NCBI GenBank assembly: GCA_030063045.1
Contig: JAQSEB010000040.1
Coordinates: forward strand, 744,001 to 808,000
Source: Pratylenchus scribneri
Lineage: Eukaryota > Nematoda > Chromadorea > Rhabditida > Pratylenchidae
Reading direction: 5' to 3'
DNA length: 64,000 bases
This document shows positions 46,745-60,800 of this stretch, piece by piece. The notes below the pieces were generated by a model. It was not told the DNA's origin. It saw only the letters and a list, made by a program, of their open reading frames with translations, and did no database searches. Both the position numbers and the translations under genes were made by a program. How positions within the stretch are numbered: the first letter of the stretch is position 1; each line of letters begins with the position of its first letter.

Positions 46745-49700
46745 ATAATAGAAAATAATTTTTGTTCAAATTCATTTAAAATTTCCTAAATATTGCATTA
46801 ACAAATTGATAAAATTTTTAAAATATTATTTTATACTCAATAGAGGGATTTGATTAAAAGATTTTTGCAACTGAAATGGATTAACCTAGAAAATGAAATT
46901 TTAAAAACTTTTTTGAAAATAATTTTTATTCAAATTCAATTAAAATTTCCTAAATATTGCATTTACAAATTGATAAAATTTTTAAAATATTATTTTCTTT
47001 ACATTAAACCTCATTAATTAAAATATTTTGCAACTGAATTGGATTAACCTAGAAAATGAAAATTTTAAAAATTCTTGGAAAATAATTTTTGTTCAAATTC
47101 ATTTAAATTTCCTAAATATTGCATTTACAAATTGATAAAATTTTTAAAATATTATTTTATACTCAATAGAGGGATTTGATTAAAAGATTTTTGCAACTGA
47201 AATGGATTAACCTAGAAAATGAAATTTTAAAAATTTTTTTGAAAATAATTTTTATTCAAATTCACTTAAAATTCCCTAAATATTGCATTTACAAATTGAT
47301 AAAATTTTTAAAATATTATTTTATACTCAATAGAGGGATTTGATTAAAAGATTTTTGCAACTGAAATGGATTAACCTAGAAAATGAAATTTTAAAAATTT
47401 TTTTGAAAATAATTTTTATTCAAATTCACTTAAAATTTCCTGAATATTGCATTTCCAAATTGATAAAATTTTTAAGATATTATTTTATACTCAATAGAGG
47501 GATTTGATTAAAATATTATTGCAATTGAAATGGATTAAACTAGAAAATGAAATTTTAAAAATTTCTTTGAAAATAATTTTTGTTCAAATTCACTTAAAAT
47601 TTCCTAAATAATGCATTTACAAATTGATAAAATTTTTAAAATATTATTTTCTTTACATTAAACCTCATTAATTAAAATATTTTTGCAACTGAATTGGATT
47701 AACCTAGAAAATGAAATTTTAAAAATTTTTTTGAAAATAATTTTTATTCAAATTCACTTAAAATTTCCTAAATATTGCATTTACAAATTGATAAAATTTT
47801 TAAGATATTATTTTATACTCAATAGAGGGATTTGATTAAAATATTATTGCAATTGAAATGGATTAAACTAGAAAATGAAATTTTAAAAATTTCTTTGAAA
47901 ATAATTTTTGTTCAAATTCACTTAAAATTTCCTAAATAATGCATTTACAAATTGATAAAATTTTTAAAATATTATTTTCTTTACATTAAACCTCATTAAT
48001 TAAAATATTTTTGCAACTGAATTGGATTAACCTAGAAAATGAAATTTTAAAAATTTTTTTGAAAATAATTTTTATTCAAATTCACTTAAAATTTCCTAAA
48101 TATTGCATTTACAAATTGATAAAATTTTTAAGATATTATTTTATACTCAATAGAGGGATTTGATTAAAATATTATTGCAATTGAAATGGATTAAACTAGA
48201 AAATGAAATTTTAAAAATTTCTTTGAAAATAATTTTTGTTTAAATTCACTTAAAATTTCCTAAATAATGCATTTACAAATTGATAAAATTTTTAAAATAT
48301 TATTTTCTTTACATTAAACCTCATTAATTAAAATATTTTTGCAACTGAATTGGATTAACCTAGAAAATGAAATTTTAAAAATTTTTTTGAAAATAATTTT
48401 TGTTCAATTTCATTTAAAATTTCCTAAATATTGCATTTACAAATTGATAAAATTTTTAAAATATTATTTTATACTCAATAGAGGGATTTGATTAAAAGAT
48501 TTTTGCAACTGAAATGGATTAATCTAGAAAATGAAATTTTAAAAATTTTTTTGAAAATAATTTTTATTCAAATTCACTTAAAATTTCCTAAATATTGCAT
48601 TTACAAATTGATAAAATTTTTAAAATATTATTTTATACTCAATAGAGGGATTTGATTAAAAGATTTTTGCAACTGAAATGGATTAACCTAGAAAATGAAA
48701 TTTTAAAAATTTTTTGAAAATAATTTTTATTCAAATTCACTTAAAATTTCCTAAATAATGCATTTACAAATTGATGAAATTTTTAAAATATTATTTTCTT
48801 TACATTAAACCTCATTAATTAAAATATTTTTGCAACTGAATTGGATTAACCTAGAAAATGAAATTTTAAAAATTTTTTTGAAAATAATTTTTATTCAAAT
48901 TCACTTAAAATTTCCTAAATATTGCATTTACAAATTGATAAAATTTTTAAAATATTATTTTCTTTACATTAAACCTCATTAATTAAAATATTTTTGCAAC
49001 TGAAATGGATTAACCTAGAAAATGAAATTTTAAAAATTTTTTTGAAAATAATTTTTGTTCAAATTCATTTAAAATTTCCTAAATATTGCATTTACAAATT
49101 GATAAAATTTTTAAAATATTATTTTATACTCAGAGGGATTTGATTAAAAGATTTTTGCAACTGAAATGGATTAACCTAGAAAATGAAATTTTAAAAATTT
49201 TTTTGAAAATAATTTTTATTCAAATTCACTTAAAATTTCCTAAATATTGCATTTACAAATTGATAAAATTTTTAAAATATTATTTTCTTTACATTAAACC
49301 TCATTAATTAAAATATTTTTGCAACTGAATTGGATTAACCTAGAAAATGAAATTTTAAATATTTTTTTGAAAATAATTTTTATTCAAATTCACTTAAAAT
49401 TTCCTAAATATTGCATTTACAAATTGATAAAATTTTTAAAATATTATTTTCTTTACATTAAACCTCATTAATTAAAATATTTTTGCAACTGAAATGGATT
49501 AACCTAGAAAATGAAATTTTAAAAATTTCTTTGAAAATAATTTTTGTTCAAATTCACTTAAAATTTCCTGAATATTGCATTTCCAAATTGATAAAATTTT
49601 TAAGATATTATTTTATACTCAATAGAGGGATTTGATTAAAAGATTTTTGCAACTGAAATGGATTAACCTAGAAAATGAAATTTTAAAAATTTGTTGAAAA

Positions 49701-52700
49701 TAATTTTTGTTCAAATTCATTTAAAATTTCCTAAATATTGCATTACAAATTGATAAAATTTTTAAAATATTATTTTATACTCAATAGAGGGATTTGATTA
49801 AAAGATTTTTGCAACTGAAATGGATTAACCTAGAAAATGAAATTTTAAAAATTTTTTTGAAAATAATTTTTGTTCAAATTCATTTAAAATTTCCTAAATA
49901 TTGCATTTACAAATTGATAAAATTTTTAAAATATTATTTTATACTCAATAGAGGGATTTGATTAAAAGATTTTTGCAACTGAAATGGATTAACCTAGAAA
50001 ATGAAATTTTAAAAATTTTTTTGAAAATAATTTTTGTTCAAATTCATTTAAAATTTCCTAAATATTGCATTTACAAATTGATAAAATTTTTAAAATATTA
50101 TTTTATACTCAGAGGGATTTGATTAAAAGATTTTTGCAACTGAAATGGATTAACCTAGAAAATGAAATTTTAAAAATTTTTTTGAAAATAATTTTTATTC
50201 AAATTCACTTAAAATTTCCTAAATATTGCATTTACAAATTGATAAAATTTTTAAAATATTATTTTCTTTACATTAAACCTCATTAATTAAAATATTTTTG
50301 CAACTGAATTGGATTAACCTAGAAAATGAAATTTTAAAAATTTTTTTGAAAATAATTTTTGTTCAATTTCATTTAAAATTTCCTAAATATTGCATTTACA
50401 AATTGATAAAATTTTTAAAATATTATTTTATACTCAATAGAGGGATTTGATTAAAAGATTTTTGCAACTGAAATGGATTAATCTAGAAAATGAAATTTTA
50501 AAAATTTTTTTGAAAATAATTTTTATTCAAATTCACTTAAAATTTCCTAAATATTGCATTTACAAATTGATAAAATTTTTAAAATATTATTTTATACTCA
50601 ATAGAGGGATTTGATTAAAAGATTTTTGCAACTGAAATGGATTAACCTAGAAAATGAAATTTTAAAAATTTGTTGAAAATAATTTTTGTTCAAATTCATT
50701 TAAAATTTCCTAAATATTGCATTACAAATTGATAAAATTTTTAAAATATTATTTTATACTCAATAGAGGGATTTGATTAAAAGATTTTTGCAACTGAAAT
50801 GGATTAACCTAGAAAATGAAATTTTAAAAATTTTTTTGAAAATAATTTTTGTTCAAATTCATTTAAAATTTCCTAAATATTGCATTTACAAATTGATAAA
50901 ATTTTTAAAATATTATTTTATACTCAATAGAGGGATTTGATTAAAAGATTTTTGCAACTGAAATGGATTAACCTAGAAAATGAAATTTTAAAAATTTTTT
51001 TGAAAATAATTTTTGTTCAAATTCATTTAAAATTTCCTAAATATTGCATTTACAAATTGATAAAATTTTTAAAATATTATTTTATACTCAATAGAGGGAT
51101 TTGATTAAAAGATTTTTGCAACTGAAATGGATTAACCTAGAAAATGAAATTTTAAAAATTTTTTTGAAAATAATTTTTGTTCAAATTCATTTAAAATTTC
51201 CTAAATATTGCATTTACAAATTGATAAAATTTTTAAAATATTATTTTATACTCAGAGGGATTTGATTAAAAGATTTTTGCAACTGAAATGGATTAACCTA
51301 GAAAATGAAATTTTAAAAATTTTTTTGAAAATAATTTTTATTCAAATTCACTTAAAATTTCCTAAATATTGCATTTACAAATTGATAAAATTTTTAAAAT
51401 ATTATTTTCTTTACATTAAACCTCATTAATTAAAATATTTTTGCAACTGAATTGGATTAACCTAGAAAATGAAATTTTAAAAATTTTTTTGAAAATAATT
51501 TTTGTTCAATTTCATTTAAAATTTCCTAAATATTGCATTTACAAATTGATAAAATTTTTAAAATATTATTTTATACTCAATAGAGGGATTTGATTAAAAG
51601 ATTTTTGCAACTGAAATGGATTAATCTAGAAAATGAAATTTTAAAAATTTTTTTGAAAATAATTTTTATTCAAATTCACTTAAAATTTCCTAAATATTGC
51701 ATTTACAAATTGATAAAATTTTTAAAATATTATTTTATACTCAATAGAGGGATTTGATTAAAAGATTTTTGCAACTGAAATGGATTAACCTAGAAAATGA
51801 AATTTTAAAAATTTTTTGAAAATAATTTTTATTCAAATTCACTTAAAATTTCCTAAATAATGCATTTACAAATTGATGAAATTTTTAAAATATTATTTTC
51901 TTTACATTAAACCTCATTAATTAAAATATTTTTGCAACTGAATTGGATTAACCTAGAAAATGAAATTTTAAAAATTTTTTTGAAAATAATTTTTATTCAA
52001 ATTCACTTAAAATTTCCTAAATATTGCATTTACAAATTGATAAAATTTTTAAAATATTATTTTCTTTACATTAAACCTCATTAATTAAAATATTTTTGCA
52101 ACTGAATTGGATTAACCTAGAAAATGAAATTTTAAATATTTTTTTGAAAATAATTTTTGTTCAAATTCATTTAAAATTTCCTAAATATTGCATTTACAAA
52201 TTGATAAAATTTTTAAAATATTATTTTATACTCAATAGAGGGATTTGATTAAAAGATTTTTGCAACTGAAATGGATTAACCTAGAAAATGAAATTTTAAA
52301 AATTTTTTTGAAAATAATTTTTGTTCAAATTCATTTAAAATTTCCTAAATATTGCATTTACAAATTGATAAAATTTTTAAAATATTATTTTATACTCAGA
52401 GGGATTTGATTAAAAGATTTTTGCAACTGAAATGGATTAACCTAGAAAATGAAATTTTAAAAATTTTTTTGAAAATAATTTTTATTCAAATTCACTTAAA
52501 ATTTCCTAAATATTGCATTTACAAATTGATAAAATTTTTAAAATATTATTTTCTTTACATTAAACCTCATTAATTAAAATATTTTTGCAACTGAATTGGA
52601 TTAACCTAGAAAATGAAATTTTAAATATTTTTTTGAAAATAATTTTTATTCAAATTCACTTAAAATTTCCTAAATATTGCATTTACAAATTGATAAAATT

Positions 52701-54520
52701 TTTAAAATATTATTTTCTTTACATTAAACCTCATTAATTAAAATATTTTTGCAACTGAAATGGATTAACCTAGAAAATGAAATTTTAAAAATTTCTTTGA
52801 AAATAATTTTTGTTCAAATTCACTTAAAATTTCCTGAATATTGCATTTCCAAATTGATAAAATTTTTAAGATATTATTTTATACTCAATAGAGGGATTTG
52901 ATTAAAAGATTTTTGCAACTGAAATGGATTAACCTAGAAAATGAAATTTTATATATTTTTTTGAAAATAATTTTTGTTCAAATTCATTTAAAATTTCCTA
53001 AATATTGCATTTACAAATTGATAAAATTTTTAAAATATTATTTTATACTCAATAGAGGGATTTGATTAAAAGATTTTTGCAACTGAAATGGATTAACCTA
53101 GAAAATGAAATTTTAAAAATTTTTTTGAAAATAATTTTTGTTCAAATTCATTTAAAATTTCCTAAATATTGCATTTACAAATTGATAAAATTTTTAAAAT
53201 ATTATTTTATACTCAGAGGGATTTGATTAAAAGATTTTTGCAACTGAAATGGATTAACCTAGAAAATGAAATTTTAAAAATTTTTTTGAAAATAATTTTT
53301 ATTCAAATTCACTTAAAATTTCCTAAATATTGCATTTACAAATTGATAAAATTTTTAAAATATTATTTTCTTTACATTAAACCTCATTAATTAAAATATT
53401 TTTGCAACTGAATTGGATTAACCTAGAAAATGAAATTTTAAATATTTTTTTGAAAATAATTTTTATTCAAATTCACTTAAAATTTCCTAAATATTGCATT
53501 TACAAATTGATAAAATTTTTAAAATATTATTTTCTTTACATTAAACCTCATTAATTAAAATATTTTTGCAACTGAAATGGATTAACCTAGAAAATGAAAT
53601 TTTAAAAATTTCTTTGAAAATAATTTTTGTTCAAATTCACTTAAAATTTCCTGAATATTGCATTTCCAAATTGATAAAATTTTTAAGATATTATTTTATA
53701 CTCAATAGAGGGATTTGATTAAAAGATTTTTGCAACTGAAATGGATTAACCTAGAAAATGAAATTTTAAAAATTTGTTGAAAATAATTTTTGTTCAAATT
53801 CATTTAAAATTTCCTAAATATTGCATTACAAATTGATAAAATTTTTAAAATATTATTTTATACTCAATAGAGGGATTTGATTAAAAGATTTTTGCAACTG
53901 AAATGGATTAACCTAGAAAATGAAATTTTAAAAATTTTTTTGAAAATAATTTTTGTTCAAATTCATTTAAAATTTCCTAAATATTGCATTTACAAATTGA
54001 TAAAATTTTTAAAATATTATTTTATACTCAATAGAGGGATTTGATTAAAAGATTTTTGCAACTGAAATGGATTAACCTAGAAAATGAAATTTTAAAAATT
54101 TTTTTGAAAATAATTTTTGTTCAAATTCATTTAAAATTTCCTAAATATTGCATTTACAAATTGATAAAATTTTTAAAATATTATTTTATACTCAATAGAG
54201 GGATTTGATTAAAAGATTTTTGCAACTGAAATGGATTAACCTAGAAAATGAAATTTTAAAAATTTTTTTGAAAATAATTTTTGTTCAAATTCATTTAAAA
54301 TTTCCTAAATATTGCATTTACAAATTGATAAAATTTTTAAAATATTATTTTATACTCAGAGGGATTTGATTAAAAGATTTTTGCAACTGAAATGGATTAA
54401 CCTAGAAAATGAAATTTTAAAAATTTTTTTGAAAATAATTTTTATTCAAATTCACTTAAAATTTCCTAAATATTGCATTTACAAATTGATAAAATTTTTA
54501 AAATATTATTTTATACTCAG
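46745..54520. repeat. Satellite block III, about 48 monomers
   Basis: The first part copies block II at a shift of 6,217 bp and later gains about two extra monomers. From 49.0 kb an identical short-frame variant recurs at spacings of 979, 1,143, 1,144, 817 and 1,143 bp, which are 5-7 monomer multiples. It ends where the DNA transposon is inserted. Confidence 0.95.
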
Positions 54521-55016
54521 GGCCCCGTTTCAATTTCCACTTTTAACTTTTAACTTTGAAGATTTTTGCTTTTAACTTTTAACTTTGAAAATTTTCTGTT
54601 TCAATTAGCGTTTTCAAATTAAAATTTCAAAGTTAAAAGTTTAAAGTAAGATTTTTAAAGTTAAAAGTGATTCTGTTTCAATTATTGCTTTGAAATGACT
54701 TTACTTATAAAAGTTGCTTTGAACTTTGAAGATTCACTTTGAACTTTTAATAAAAATGTTCAAAGTAGAAATAGGGCCTAAATCACTGCTTTGAACTCAT
54801 TTAAAAAAATCATAAAAAATTTAGAAAAAATGTAAAAATTATGAAATCAAAAATATTCTATAGAAAAAATGTTGCTCTATTTAATGAGCTATAATTTGAC
54901 CAAAAATCTTTTATATTCCAATTTTTTACGATTTTTCAAAATAATTAAAAGAGTCAACAAATATTTTATCAAAATTATTGAAATATTTTTTAAATTTCGA
55001 TAAAATTAAATTATAT

Positions 55017-55933
55017 TCAATATTCATCATCCTTCAAAATTCGTTCCCGATGGGTAGCGGCATCCATTTGCTTGTCAAAATCTTCAGCAGCACGCATTGA
55101 TAATTCCTGCTGTAATTTTTGAATCTGAAGCTCAACCAATTCAGTACTTCGCCGCTTGAATTGCATGTCAACATCCGCCAAATTGAGCTGCTTGGCTTTC
55201 AATTCCAATTCCCTTTCCATTAATTCAAATTTCATTTCATCCATACTTGAACGCTTTTTTGCTGCTGCAGTAGCAGCAGAAGTACCAGTAGTGGACGGAG
55301 TCTCCTTTATTTATCAAAATTTTCCCAACAAAGTTCATTTTCACTCACATTTGGCTTTTGGCGCTTTCCTCGCATTTGGAATATTGGAATGTGTGATCGA
55401 TTGCCGCCAGCGGCTGGTGTTTCGCTGATGCTGCCTTCTGCCTTCACCTCTTGTTGCTCCAATTTCACATCTCCCTTTTCCTTAGCTTCTTCTTCTACTT
55501 TTCTTTGCCAAGGGGTCAATTCATCGCCGCATCTCCGACGTCATCAATAATTTTAACTTCAGCTGAGAATTTTTCAGCTCTTATGATAATTTCTTCCCAC
55601 TGAAATAATTCCATTTATTTTAAATTCACATTCCCAAATTATTACATTTTTCCAATTCACAGCTCCTTTGCCTGTTTTTTGAGATTCGGTCCATTTTTCT
55701 TCTGTCTTTCTACGACGGTATCCGTAGATGTTGTCACGAAGATCAGTGACACTTTTATTCTCAAAAATGGCGAATCCTTGCCCCAACAATTCCTTCTTAA
55801 CTTCCAGCCAAGCATCTTCTTTCTTCTTCTTAAAATCAGCTCCTTTGACTCGTCCAAAAAGTTCATCATGCCGTGCTTCTACTGCCGTACACAAAGCGAA
55901 TAATTCGTCGTCATTAAAATTTCTTTTGGCCAT
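55017..55933 (-). pseudogene. Harbinger-associated Myb/SANT-like protein, frameshifted
   Basis: Exons about 55661-55933, 55349-55599 and 55017-55304. Exon 1 encodes a Myb/SANT-type start (MAKRNFNDDELFALCTAVEA) with the tryptophan/basic pattern of the DNA-binding partner of Harbinger transposases, ending GKGA at a GTGAAT donor. Exon 2 begins WEEIIIRAEKFSAE but shifts frame near 55525-55540 (its length is 2 modulo 3). Exon 3 encodes a Glu/Gln-rich coiled coil (KLQQELSMRAAEDF) to the stop. In this superfamily the Myb-like protein is known to help nuclear import and recruitment of the transposase. One indel inactivates it unless the base is a sequencing error. Confidence 0.75.
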
Positions 55934-56273
55934 ATTAAAGAATATATAAAAGGGAAAATTAAATTAATATAAAATGTTGGAAAAAAAGATGAAAAATGAT
56001 GACAGCCATTGACTATACTATACGATTCAAATTGAAAACAAAATTTCTGAGAGCCTCTTTTATTCGGCGGAAATTGCAGCTCTACACATATTATTGACCT
56101 TTTGTTGTTCTTTGCTTCTTTTATTGTCAATTTTATTTTTAGAGCCAGCCCCTTTCTTATAGAGCAAGCCTTTTGCGCAGCAGCGGCTGCCTTTCGTCAT
56201 TTTATTTTGGCCTTGTTTATTCACTTACTACCTATTCGATTTGTTCAAAACAATTTGTTTTTTATTAGAAAAA

Positions 56274-57563
56274 ATGTTTCGACAAATATTTGAAAGTTCT
56301 TCCGATGATGAAATTCACGTTGCTGAAAATCCGACTGTACGCCGTTTTCGACCACTTGTTATACATGATAACACAAAAGATTTTTATGTATTTTTTTCCT
56401 CAGTCGAATATTATTTTTTTGTTTTAAATTCTAGGAAAGATTCCGGATGTATCCGCAACAATTCGAGCAACTTTTGACATTGATTGGGGGGGCGGCTCGA
56501 ACCAAAACGGCCTACTAATTTCGCCATTGAGGGGAAATTTAAATTATTGATAACATTGCGCTTTTATGCCCACAATTCTGATTTTTCTTCACTATTGGAT
56601 GAGCAAGGCTAGTAAATTGAAAAGAAATTTATGAATTAAATTTTGTCTTGATAGGACCATCAAAGGCTTCGATTTCTCGTTTATTCGTGAAACGACTATT
56701 GTTCTTCTCGATGTTCTTCGACATTTTATTAAATGGCCAAATGTGGATGGTTGCCGAGAAATTGCATTGCATTTTTCAAGAATGACAAGATATGGGCTGC
56801 CAAATTGTGTGGGAGCTATTGACGGAATTTTGATTCCAATAATTGCGCCCAACAGTAAAAAATTCGTCCAAAATTCTTATTGGTGCCGACATCATTGCTA
56901 TGCTATAAATGCTTTGGGCGTTTGTGATTCAAAAGGAAGATTTCTCTTCCTTTCAGCCCGATTTCCAGGTATAATTGTTAATTTTCTCATTATTTTATTT
57001 AATAAGGAAAATCCAACGATGCTAGAGTTTATAAACAAACGTTGGCCAACAAATTCAATCCACCTTTTCCTGGGGCTTATTTGCTTGGTGACTCAGCCTT
57101 CGGGGCAAGCGAAAAAATTATCCCTATGAGAATAATTGCCCCAGATGCTTCTGTTGGATTGAGACGTTTTTATGAGTAACAATTTTATTTGATATTTTAT
57201 TTTTTGATTCTAAATTTTTGTAGAAGCCTTCCGCGTACACGTGTGTCAATAGAATGTACATTTGGGCGATGGAAGAACAAATTCCTTTGCCTTAGACGCA
57301 TGTTACGTTTCACTGACCCACGTATTTATTCTTCAATTATTACAGCGTGTGGATTGTTGCATAATTTTATTTTGATGACTTCGGAGGAAGAGCAACTTGA
57401 AATGAATCAAGAGATGGCCAATTTCCAGGAAGAACGGGATTCAGATGAGGAAAATGATCCCATGATTGAAATAGAAGAAAATCCACGGGAAAGACGTCGA
57501 AGAGGGAATGAATTACTCAATCAAACTGTTGAATTATTTAAACGAATGCATGGGATTCAATAA
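56274..57563 (+). pseudogene. Harbinger DDE transposase, at least two frameshifts
   Basis: It starts MFRQIFESSSDDE. After a short intron, FRMYPQQFEQLL leads into a run of seven G at about 56485-56491 where one extra base shifts the frame away from FAIEGKFKLLITLRFYA. A second shift lies near 56680, between SKASISRLF and LLDVLRHFIKWP. The catalytic region is well preserved: NCVGAIDGILIPI (first Asp), LLGDSAFGASE (second Asp) and VSIECTFGRWKNKF (Glu), as in DDE_Tnp_4 (PIF/Harbinger) transposases. Introns of about 45 nt split the DDE part (about 56970-57005 and 57177-57223). The C-terminus is acidic and ends at 57563. The two shifts make it a pseudogene. Confidence 0.85.
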
Positions 57564-57888
57564 TTTATAAATATTACTGATTAATAATATTTTATTTTTA
57601 CATTCATTTTTATTTGATAAATTCAACAATTGTATTACTTTTAAAATGAAAGAAAGCTATTTGGTTTCAATTTATTCAAAGTTCAAAGCAATAAGTTAAA
57701 AGTAGGAAATTTTTAATTGAAACAGAATTTTGGTGACTTTTAACTTTTAATTTGAACTTTGAAGATTTTTACTTTTAACTTTAAACTTTTTAATGGTTAA
57801 AATTGAAACGCTTTAATTTTAACTTTAACTTTTACTTTGAACTTTTAAAAAGTTCAAAGTTAAAAGTGGAAATTGAAACAGGGCCCAG

Positions 57889-60800
57889 AGGGATTTGATT
57901 AAAAGATTTTTGCAACTGAAATGGATTAACCTAGAAAATGAAATTTTAAAAATTTTTTTTAAAATAATTTTTGTTCAAATTCATTTAAAATTTCCTAAAT
58001 ATTGCATTTACAAATTGATAAAATTTTTAAAATATTATTTTATACTCAATAGAGGGATTTGATTGAAAGATTTTTGCAACTGAAATGGATTAACCTAGAA
58101 AATGAAATTTTAAAAATTTTTTTGAAAATAATTTTTTTTCAAATTCATTTAAAATTTCCTAAATATTGCATTTACAAATTGATAAAATTTTTAAAATTTT
58201 ATTTTATACTCAGAGGGATTTGATTAAAAGATTTTTGCAACTGAATTGGATTAACCTAGAAAATGAAAATTTTAAAAATTCTTGGAAAATAATTTTTGTT
58301 CAAATTCATTTAAAATTTCCTAAATATTGCATTTACAAATTGATAAAATTTTTAAAATATTATTTTCTTTACATTAAACCTCATTAATTAAAATATTTTT
58401 GCAACTGAATTGGATTAACCTAGAAAATGAAATTTTAAAAATTTTTTTGAAAATAATTTTTATTCAAATTCACTTAAAATTTCCTAAATATTGCATTTAC
58501 AAATTGATAAAATTTTTAAAATATTATTTTATACTCAATAGAGGGATTTGATTAAAAGATTTTTGCAACTGAAATGGATTAACCTAGAAAATGAAATTTT
58601 AAAATTTTTTTTGAAAATAATTTTTGTTCAAATTCATTTAAAATTTCCTAAATATTGCATTTACAAATTGATAAAATTTTTAAAATATTATTTTATACTC
58701 AATAGAGGGATTTGATTAAAAGATTTTTGCAACTGAAATGGATTAACCTAGAAAATGAAATTTTAAAAATTTTTTTGAAAATAATTTTTATTCAAATTCA
58801 CTTAAAATTTCCTAAATATTGCATTTACAAATTGATAAAATTTTTAAAATATTATTTTTACTCAAAAGAGGGATTTGATTAAAAGATTTTTGCAACTGAA
58901 ATGGATTAACCTAGAAAATGAAATTTTAAAAATTTTTTTGAAAATAATTTTTGTTCAAATTCATTTAAAATTTCCTAAATATTGTATTTACAAATTGATA
59001 AAATTTTTAAAATATTATTTTATACTCAATAGAGGGATTTGATTAAAAGATTTTTGCAACTGAAATGGATTAACCTAGAAAATGAAATTTTAAAAATTTT
59101 TTTGAAAATAATTTTTGTTCAAATTCATTTAAAATTTCCTAAATATTGTATTTACAAATTGATAAAATTTTTAAAATATTATTTTATACTCAATAGAGGG
59201 ATTTGATTAAAAGATTTTTGCAACTGAAATGGATTAACCTAGAAAATGAAATTTTAAAAATTTTTTTGAAAATAATTTTTATTCAAATTCACTTAAAATT
59301 TCTTAGATATTGCATTTACAAATTGATAAAATTTTTAAAATATTATTTTATACTCAATAGAGGGATTTGATTAAAAGATTTTTGCAACTGAAATGGATTA
59401 ACCTAGAAAATGAAATTTTAAAAATTTTTTTGAAAATAATTTTTATTCAAATTCACTTAAAATTTCCTAAATATTGCATTTACAAATTGATAAAATTTTT
59501 AAAATATTATTTTATACTCAATAGAGGGATTTGATTAAAAGATTTTTGCAACTGAAATGGATTAACCTAGAAAATGAAATTTTAAAAATTTTTTTGAAAA
59601 TAATTTTTATTCAAATTCACTTAAAATTTCCTAAATATTGCATTTACAAATTGATAAAATTTTTAAAATATTATTTTATACTCAATAGAGGGATTTGATT
59701 AAAAGATTTTTGCAACTGAAATGGATTAACCTAGAAAATGAAATTTTAAAAATTTTTTTGAAAATAATTTTTGTTCAAATTCATTTAAAATTTCCTAAAT
59801 ATTGCATTTACAAATTGATAAAATTTTTAAAATATTATTTTATACTCAATAGAGGGATTTGATTAAAAGATTTTTGCAACTGAAATGGATTAACCTAGAA
59901 AATGAAATTTTAAAAATTTTTTTGAAAATAATTTTTATTCAAATTCACTTAAAATTTCCTAAATATTGCATTTACAAATTGATAAAATTTTTAAAATATT
60001 ATTTTATACTCAATAGAGGGATTTGATTAAAAGATTTTTGCAACTGAAATGGATTAACCTAGAAAATGAAATTTTAAAAATTTTTTTGAAAATAATTTTT
60101 ATTCAAATTCACTTAAAATTTCCTAAATATTGCATTTACAAATTGATAAAATTTTTAAAATATTATTTTATACTCAATAGAGGGATTTGATTAAAAGATT
60201 TTTGCAACTGAAATGGATTAACCTAGAAAATGAAATTTTAAAAATTTTTTTGAAAATAATTTTTGTTCAAATTCATTTAAAATTTCCTAAATATTGCATT
60301 TACAAATTGATAAAATTTTTAAAATATTATTTTCTTTACATTAAACCTCATTAATTAAAATATTTTTGCAACTGAATTGGATTAACCTAGAAAATGAAAT
60401 TTTAAAATTTTTTTTGAAAATAATTTTTGTTCAAATTCATTTAAAATTTCCTTAATATTGCATTTACAAATTGATAAAATTTTTAAAATATTATTTTATA
60501 CTCAATAGAGGGATTTGATTAAAAGATTTTTGCAACTGAAATGGATTAACCTAGAAAATGAAATTTTAAAAATTTTTTTGAAAATAATTTTTATTCAAAT
60601 TCACTTAAAATTTCCTAAATATTGCATTTACAAATTGATAAAATTTTTAAAATATTATTTTATACTCAATAGAGGGATTTGATTAAAAGATTTTTGCAAC
60701 TGAAATGGATTAACCTAGAAAATGAAATTTTAAAAATTTTTTTGAAAATAATTTTTATTCAAATTCACTTAAAATTTCCTAAATATTGCATTTACAAATT

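Larger units (their letters stand above)
54521..57885. mobile_element. PIF/Harbinger-type DNA transposon, 3,365 bp
   Basis: Ends are inverted repeats beginning GGCCC(C/T)GTTTCAATTTCCAC, flanked by a 3-bp CAG duplication. Removing the insert and one CAG restores the satellite word TACTCAGAGGGATTTG. Subterminal regions repeat AACTTTTAACTTTGAA in both orientations. It carries two genes, as PIF/Harbinger elements do: a DDE transposase on plus and a Myb-like DNA-binding protein on minus. Both are broken, so the copy is non-autonomous now. Confidence 0.9.
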
